In this document: in pieces, positions 6,745 through 10,091 of the stretch
How the letters are laid out: each line of letters begins with the position of its first letter
How positions within the stretch are numbered: the first letter of the stretch is position 1
DNA from: Sulfurimonas sp.
GTDB lineage: Bacteria; Campylobacterota; Campylobacteria; Campylobacterales; Sulfurimonadaceae
Assembly (NCBI GenBank): GCA_022712845.1
Contig: JAFLJV010000153.1
Span: 1 to 10,091, forward strand
DNA: 10,091 bases
Direction: 5' to 3'
Notes under the pieces: generated by a model
What the model was told of the DNA's origin: nothing
The model's database searches: none
What the model saw: the letters and a program-made list of their open reading frames with translations, nothing else
Translations under genes and position numbers: made by a program

Positions 6745-7432
6745 ATTGCGTTTTATGCTTGATTAGCTGATCTGGTCTGAAAAACTTAGTCTTAGATTCA
6801 GACAGTGCTAATTTTAGTGAGCGAATTCTACTATGATTTCCCTTTAAATATTCTGATGGAGGATGATTTCCTTCGTAATTTTTTGGTTTAGAGAAAGATG
6901 GTGCTTCTAAAAGTGATGTTTCAAAACTCTCTACTGATAATGATTCACTATTTCCAAGTACTCCATCTACATTTCTACTTACAGCATCACAAATTACTAA
7001 AGAAGCTAATTCACCACCTGTTAAAATATAATCTCCAATAGAAAAAACTTCATCAGCATACTTTTCAATAACTCTCTCATCAATCCCTTCATATCTTCCA
7101 CTTACAAAAGCTACATGTGACTTTTTTGCTAATCTTTTAGCATCATTTTGTTTAAAAGGTTTTGCTACAGGAGTTAAAAAAACAATATGAACACTTTCAT
7201 CATTAAATTTTAATGAATTTAAAGTATCATAAAGTGGTTGTGGATTCATTACCATCCCAGCCCCACCACCAACTGTAGTATCATCTACTTTATTATGTTT
7301 AGAATCACTAAAATCTCTAGGATTTAAATACTCTATCTGTAAAATATTTTTTTGGATTGCACGTTTTAGTATAGAATCTTGAAAATATCCCTCAACAATA
7401 TTTTGAAAAAGAGTTATAAAAGTAAATTTCAT
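6737..7432 (-). CDS. trmD: tRNA (guanine-N1)-methyltransferase TrmD
   Basis: TrmD uses S-adenosylmethionine to methylate N1 of G37 next to the tRNA anticodon, preventing +1 frameshifts. The 231-residue sequence shows the SPOUT-fold landmarks: NPRDF and HNKVDDTTVGGGAGM (46-60), SGRYEGIDERV (111-121), the trefoil-knot segment SIGDYILTGGELA (131-143), R153 (like Arg154 of E. coli) and the GNHSRIR motif (198-204) of the C-terminal tRNA-binding domain. The catalytic base position, Asp169 in E. coli, is glutamate here (E168, codon 6931-6929). The C-terminal tail is shorter than in E. coli. Its ATG shares a base with the rimM stop (TAATG), so translation is probably coupled. No strong Shine-Dalgarno is visible, in keeping with low expression. 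Confidence 0.97.
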   Translation of the reverse strand: MKFTFITLFQNIVEGYFQDSILKRAIQKNILQIEYLNPRDFSDSKHNKVDDTTVGGGAGMVMNPQPLYDTLNSLKFNDESVHIVFLTPVAKPFKQNDAKRLAKKSHVAFVSGRYEGIDERVIEKYADEVFSIGDYILTGGELASLVICDAVSRNVDGVLGNSESLSVESFETSLLEAPSFSKPKNYEGNHPPSEYLKGNHSRIRSLKLALSESKTKFFRPDQLIKHKTQSH

Positions 7433-7974
7433 TATGAAGCTTCTAGTATATCCATAGCACCACTAAGAATTATAATTTTTTTATCTATATTAACACTAAC
7501 TTTAAATGGTTCATTAAATGGAACTAAAAAACTTTTTGCACTACCAGATTTTACAAGTAATTTATCAGTTTTAATATTAAGATAATTAGTTATTGAAATT
7601 CTTTCCACTTCATTAACAACACCTAAAAGTTTATCATCTTCATAAACTTCACAATCTTCTAAATCAAACCAAAAATATTCATCATCTTCTAAAGGACAAT
7701 TTTTCCTTGTTTCTTCTCTTGTTGTAAAAAGTTTTACATTTGTATATTTTTTAGCATCTTCAATAGTATGTATACCAGCTATTTTAATAATACCTCTTTC
7801 AAGATTTACATCACTAAGTGTAATATTATTTTTTAGGTTAGTAAAAAAAGTTGCACCATTTGCAAATTGTTCGGGGAAATCACATTTATTGTGAAATTTC
7901 ATATCGCCATGTATACCGACAGTTTTGCCAATAGTTGCGATATGAAGAAGTTGTTCTTTAAATTGCTTCGACAT
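7432..7974 (-). CDS. rimM: Ribosome maturation factor RimM
   Basis: RimM binds uS19 on the 30S subunit and helps the 3' head domain of 16S rRNA mature. The 180-residue protein has the N-terminal beta-barrel opening IATIGKTVGIHGDMKF (13-28) and a C-terminal PRC-barrel beginning at EYFWFDLEDCEV, with LLGVV and the FLVPFNEPF segment near the end. The usual C-terminal peGLl-type motif is replaced by AMDILEAS. The ATG chosen lies 17 nt inside khpA in another frame. It sits about 12 residues before the conserved IATIGK block and no clear Shine-Dalgarno precedes it, so it probably depends on translational coupling to khpA. The operon position between khpA and trmD supports the call. Confidence 0.95.
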   Translation of the reverse strand: MSKQFKEQLLHIATIGKTVGIHGDMKFHNKCDFPEQFANGATFFTNLKNNITLSDVNLERGIIKIAGIHTIEDAKKYTNVKLFTTREETRKNCPLEDDEYFWFDLEDCEVYEDDKLLGVVNEVERISITNYLNIKTDKLLVKSGSAKSFLVPFNEPFKVSVNIDKKIIILSGAMDILEAS

Positions 7975-8194
7975 TAATACGGTAACTTATGCCATCTTTA
8001 GCTTTGCAGCCAGAAATAACAGTTTTTATCGCACCAATCATCTTTCCTTCTTTACCAATAAGCTTACCAATGTCAGCTTGATTTGCATAAAGAAGAATTT
8101 CTGTTACCTCTTCGCCCTCTTTTACATCAACTCTTACATCATCAGGATGAGATGCTATAAGTTTTGCAAAACCAGCGACGAAATCAGCTATCAT
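7958..8194 (-). CDS. khpA: Small KH-domain RNA-binding protein KhpA
   Basis: This 78-residue protein is a single KH domain. The RNA-binding GxxG loop is GKEG within KLIGKEGKMI, and the preceding strand ADIGKLIG is typical. In Firmicutes, KhpA pairs with KhpB (Jag) to bind many RNAs and affects cell division, and it sits next to rpsP there as here. No RNA target can be read from the sequence. It starts 1 nt after the rpsP stop and overlaps rimM by 17 nt, so it is tightly coupled to both. A weak AGG lies about 9 nt before the ATG, inside the end of rpsP. Confidence 0.93.
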   Translation of the reverse strand: MIADFVAGFAKLIASHPDDVRVDVKEGEEVTEILLYANQADIGKLIGKEGKMIGAIKTVISGCKAKDGISYRINVEAI

Positions 8195-8195
8195 C

Positions 8196-8423
8196 TTAAC
8201 GACCTGTTATCTTTTTAACACGGTCACTCATTTTAGCACCAACACTTAACCAGTAATCAAGTCTTTCGTTATCAACAACTATTGTCTTTTCAGGCACCAT
8301 TGGATTATAATGACCAATTAGTTCAATCCAACCACCATCTCTACGTTTACGACTATCTGTTACAGCTATTCTGTAAAAAGGTTGTTTTTTTCTTCCCATA
8401 CGAGTAAGTCTAATTACTGTCAT
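8196..8423 (-). CDS. rpsP: 30S ribosomal protein bS16
   Basis: This 75-residue bS16 is near the short end of the family. Conserved features are [19 protein letters not shown] at the N-terminus, [19 protein letters not shown], and the [15 protein letters not shown] helix near the end. bS16 binds 16S rRNA early in 30S assembly. AGGA (8433-8430) lies 6 nt before the ATG. It is the first gene of the translation operon, behind its own strong promoter and a leader of about 225 nt, so ribosome supply may be controlled at the leader. The start is fixed by the N-terminal family motif. Confidence 0.98.
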   Translation of the reverse strand: MTVIRLTRMGRKKQPFYRIAVTDSRKRRDGGWIELIGHYNPMVPEKTIVVDNERLDYWLSVGAKMSDRVKKITGR

Positions 8424-8648
8424 TTATTTTCCTGTTACTATTTTAAACGAAAATGAGCAAAGCCCATCTTTCTACGCTAGCCGCCATGGCACTAAAGATA
8501 TCTTTTAAAAGATATAAATAAAATTTGTGGGGTTTTTTGCAGAATAAAAATTAAATTTATTGTGCCTCTTACCGCCGTTTGGCGTCTTATACTTTACTTA
8601 AAAAGTACCTTCTAATCACAGAGGGATTATTTCAGAAGTTATTACGAT
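8424..8648 (-). promoter_or_regulatory. Long structured 5' leader of rpsP, candidate regulatory RNA
   Basis: If transcription starts near 8648, the leader is about 225 nt. Visible elements in transcript order are: a bulged hairpin (CTTCT/AGAAG plus inner AATC/GATT, 8638-8609); a small AT-rich stem (8606-8591); a CGCC-AAAC-GGCG hairpin (8584-8573); GGCAC (8566-8562), able to pair with GTGCC (8492-8488); a perfect 18-nt palindrome (8515-8498); TGGCG (8486-8482); and a 9-bp hairpin with two G-U pairs and a TTT loop (8470-8450) just before the ribosome site. CGCCA (8584-8580) can pair either locally with GGCG or distally with TGGCG, giving two exclusive folds. No riboswitch class is recognised. 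It could hold a small RNA rather than a leader. Confidence 0.5.
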
Positions 8649-8654
8649 GGCGGA

Positions 8655-8683
8655 ATTATACCGAGTTATTTTTTAAATGTAAA
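8655..8683 (-). promoter_or_regulatory. Sigma70-type promoter of the rpsP operon
   Basis: The -35 box TTTACA (8683-8678) differs from consensus TTGACA by one base. A 17-nt spacer leads to a perfect -10 TATAAT (8660-8655). The expected start is an A near 8648. The discriminator TCCGCC is GC-rich, a feature often linked to growth-rate or stringent control in proteobacteria. It lies about 225 nt before rpsP and points into the translation operon, so the operon need not depend on ffh transcription. Confidence 0.85.
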
Positions 8684-8721
8684 TAGTTTGTATGTATTAT
8701 ATTTTATCTATTTGTTTTATT

Positions 8722-8764
8722 GATAATTAATACACACAAGTTGCGTTATATATTATTAATTATC
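8722..8764 (-). other. Perfect 11-bp inverted repeat over the ffh stop codon
   Basis: GATAATTAATA (8764-8754 on the minus strand) pairs perfectly with 8732-8722. Inside the 21-nt loop a further ACGCA/TGTGT stem can form. The ffh stop codon (8762-8760) lies in the stem. The sequence after it on the minus strand is A-rich (AATAAAACAAATAG), with no T-tract, so it is not a standard intrinsic terminator. It may protect the 3' end or take part in Rho-dependent ending before the rpsP promoter. Confidence 0.55.
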
Positions 8765-10091
8765 TAGGTATTGCTCCAGCTCCTCCCATCTGTCCCATCA
8801 TGGCTTGTAAATCTTTCATCCCATTTTTACCTGAGAATTTTTTGGCCATTTTTCCTGCATTTTTAAACTGTTTAATCATCTTATTTATTTCAACTTGAGT
8901 AAGTCCACAACCTTTAGCAATTCTTTGTTTACGAGAGTTATTTAGCAAGTCTGGTTCTTCTCTTTCTTTTTTAGTCATCGATGAAACCATTGATTTGATA
9001 TTTTTAAGCTCACTTGAGTTTTCCATATCAAAATCTTTTAAAGCTTTTGACATATTACCCATTCCAGGAATCATCCCCATAAGTGATTTCATACTACCCA
9101 TTTTCTTCATTGATTCCATCTGCTCTAAAAAATCATTATAATTAAACTTACCTTTTTTAATTTTTTGAGTAAGTCTTTTAGCCTGTTTTTCATCTATAAC
9201 TGATGCTGTTTTTTCAGCTAAACCCTCTATATCTCCAAAGCCCATAAGACGATTTACAATTCTTTCAGGTAAAAATACCTCTAAATCTTCCATCTTCTCA
9301 CCGCTACCAATAAAACGAAGTGGAACTTGAACTTGTGATGAAAGACCTAATGCTACACCACCTTTAGAATCTCCATCATACTTACTTAAAATTACACCAT
9401 CTATTCCTATTTTTTCTTTAAAACTTGAAGCAGTTCTAATAGCATCTTGACCAGTAAGTGAATCAGCTACATAATATATCTCATCAGGCTGTGCTGCTTT
9501 TTTAACAGATTTAAGCTCACCCATAAGCTCATCATCTATAGCTAAACGACCTGCTGTATCTATCAAAACAACATCATATATTCCATCTTTAGCTTTAGCA
9601 ACTGCAGCTTTAACAACCTCTACAGGATTTTTTGTACTCTCATCTTCATAAAGTTCAACTTCTATTTGTGTTGTGATTTGACGAAGTTGTTCAACTGCCG
9701 CTAAACGCTGTAAATCAGCTGCTACTACTAAAACTTTTTTCTGTTTATTTTTTAAATATAAAGCTAATTTACCAGTTGTAGTTGTTTTACCTGAACCTTG
9801 AAGTCCTGTCATAAGTATTACTGTTGGAGGGTTTGGAGCAAAGGTAAAACCTCTATTTCCACCAACCTCTAGTAATTCATAAAGTGTAGCTCTAAGTGCA
9901 TCTAAAAATTGATCTTTACCAACTCCATTTGTTTTTGTCTCTAAGTGAACTTTTGCTATTAACTCTTTTACAATTTTATGATTAACATCTGCTTTTAAAA
10001 GAGACTTTTTTAACTCATTTAACGCTTTAGTAAGTGATTTTTCATCATCAAATGTACGAATTTTTTTTATTGCAGCTGTAAATGAACTTGT
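8760..10091 (-). CDS. ffh: Signal recognition particle protein Ffh, N-terminus cut by the window edge
   Basis: Ffh is the GTPase that, with SRP RNA, delivers ribosomes making membrane proteins to FtsY. The frame is open to the window edge, giving 443 visible residues. The earlier part (9813-10091) reads in frame as the N domain (LNELKKSLLKADV and on), so only a handful of residues are missing. The G domain shows the P-loop GLQGSGKT (visible residues 96-103), ADLQRLAAVEQL, DTAGR (178-182) and SKYDGD (236-241, where TKxDGD is usual). The methionine-rich M domain follows, with SRKQRIAKGCG (386-396) for SRP RNA binding and a Met-rich tail. The methionine at 9812 is internal, not the start. A 336-nt gap separates it from rpsP, which has its own promoter. 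Confidence 0.97.
   Translation of the reverse strand, partial: TSSFTAAIKKIRTFDDEKSLTKALNELKKSLLKADVNHKIVKELIAKVHLETKTNGVGKDQFLDALRATLYELLEVGGNRGFTFAPNPPTVILMTGLQGSGKTTTTGKLALYLKNKQKKVLVVAADLQRLAAVEQLRQITTQIEVELYEDESTKNPVEVVKAAVAKAKDGIYDVVLIDTAGRLAIDDELMGELKSVKKAAQPDEIYYVADSLTGQDAIRTASSFKEKIGIDGVILSKYDGDSKGGVALGLSSQVQVPLRFIGSGEKMEDLEVFLPERIVNRLMGFGDIEGLAEKTASVIDEKQAKRLTQKIKKGKFNYNDFLEQMESMKKMGSMKSLMGMIPGMGNMSKALKDFDMENSSELKNIKSMVSSMTKKEREEPDLLNNSRKQRIAKGCGLTQVEINKMIKQFKNAGKMAKKFSGKNGMKDLQAMMGQMGGAGAIPR

Noticed and set aside
4207..7585. Further plus-strand open frames at 4207-4452, 5842-6027 and 7379-7585
   Set aside because: Each is opposite a confident minus-strand gene (RimK-like ligase, M20 peptidase, rimM/trmD) and has no independent support.
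8481..8654. A closing helix between CCGCCAT at the promoter discriminator and ATGGCGG in the rpsP leader
   Set aside because: The 7-base match is real, but with normal -10 spacing transcription starts near 8648, so the CCGCC would not be in the RNA. It would hold only if the start is several bases earlier.
8424..8759. SRP RNA, 6S RNA, RNase P RNA or tmRNA in the ffh-rpsP gap
   Set aside because: None of the signature motifs, such as the SRP GGAA tetraloop helix or the RNase P GAGGAAAGTCC string, is visible; a leader RNA explains the promoter and stems better.
8722..8764. Rho-independent terminator after ffh
   Set aside because: The stem is perfect but AT-rich, and the following minus-strand sequence is A-rich with no T-tract.
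9810..9812. ATG at 9812 as the start of ffh
   Set aside because: The frame is open upstream to the window edge and translates as a good Ffh N domain; this methionine precedes the P-loop inside the G domain.
1..10091. CRISPR arrays, insertion sequences, tRNA genes or attachment sites
   Set aside because: No regularly spaced repeats, transposase-like frames, cloverleaf folds or flanking direct repeats were seen. The tandem ATGTAAAA pair near 182-199 is too short to matter.

Overview
The window is AT-rich and almost entirely coding on the minus strand. The transcription order ffh, rpsP, khpA, rimM, trmD, rplS, together with the protein sequences, points to a Campylobacterota (epsilonproteobacterial) chromosome, most like Sulfurimonas and its relatives. 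That placement rests on remembered gene order and protein style, not on a database search. All gene order below is given in the direction of transcription, from high to low coordinates.

Region 1 (10091-8424) holds ffh, the SRP GTPase, which lacks only its extreme N-terminus at the window edge. A 336-base gap follows. It carries a hairpin over the ffh stop codon, a near-consensus sigma70 promoter (TTTACA, 17 bases, TATAAT) and a structured leader of about 225 nt in front of rpsP.

Region 2 (8423-6286) is a compact translation and ribosome operon: rpsP, khpA, rimM and trmD are joined by a 1-nt gap, a 17-nt overlap and a TAATG overlap. They are followed by a 91-nt hairpin-bearing spacer and rplS. 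The set makes two ribosomal proteins, a 30S maturation factor, a tRNA m1G37 methyltransferase and a small KH RNA-binding protein. An 11-bp hairpin lies over the rplS stop codon.

Region 3 (6169-221) is an accessory four-gene cassette with gaps of 11, 1 and 21 nt: an M20 zinc peptidase, two related ATP-grasp ligases (the second with a C-terminal helix-hairpin-helix-like domain), and an 860-residue M14 zinc carboxypeptidase with appended beta-rich domains. None of the four shows a signal peptide. The pairing of two predicted amide-bond-forming ligases with two metallopeptidases suggests that a peptide or amino-acid tag is built and trimmed inside the cell. An arginine at the predicted S1' position of the M14 enzyme hints that acidic C-terminal residues are removed. 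This cassette is the best candidate for an undescribed system here. It ends in a clear intrinsic terminator.

Region 4 (1-180) has no gene. It contains small dyads and a TTGAAAACTAA-type string that resembles rRNA operon leaders or spacers, so an rRNA operon may begin just beyond the left edge. This is a weak inference.
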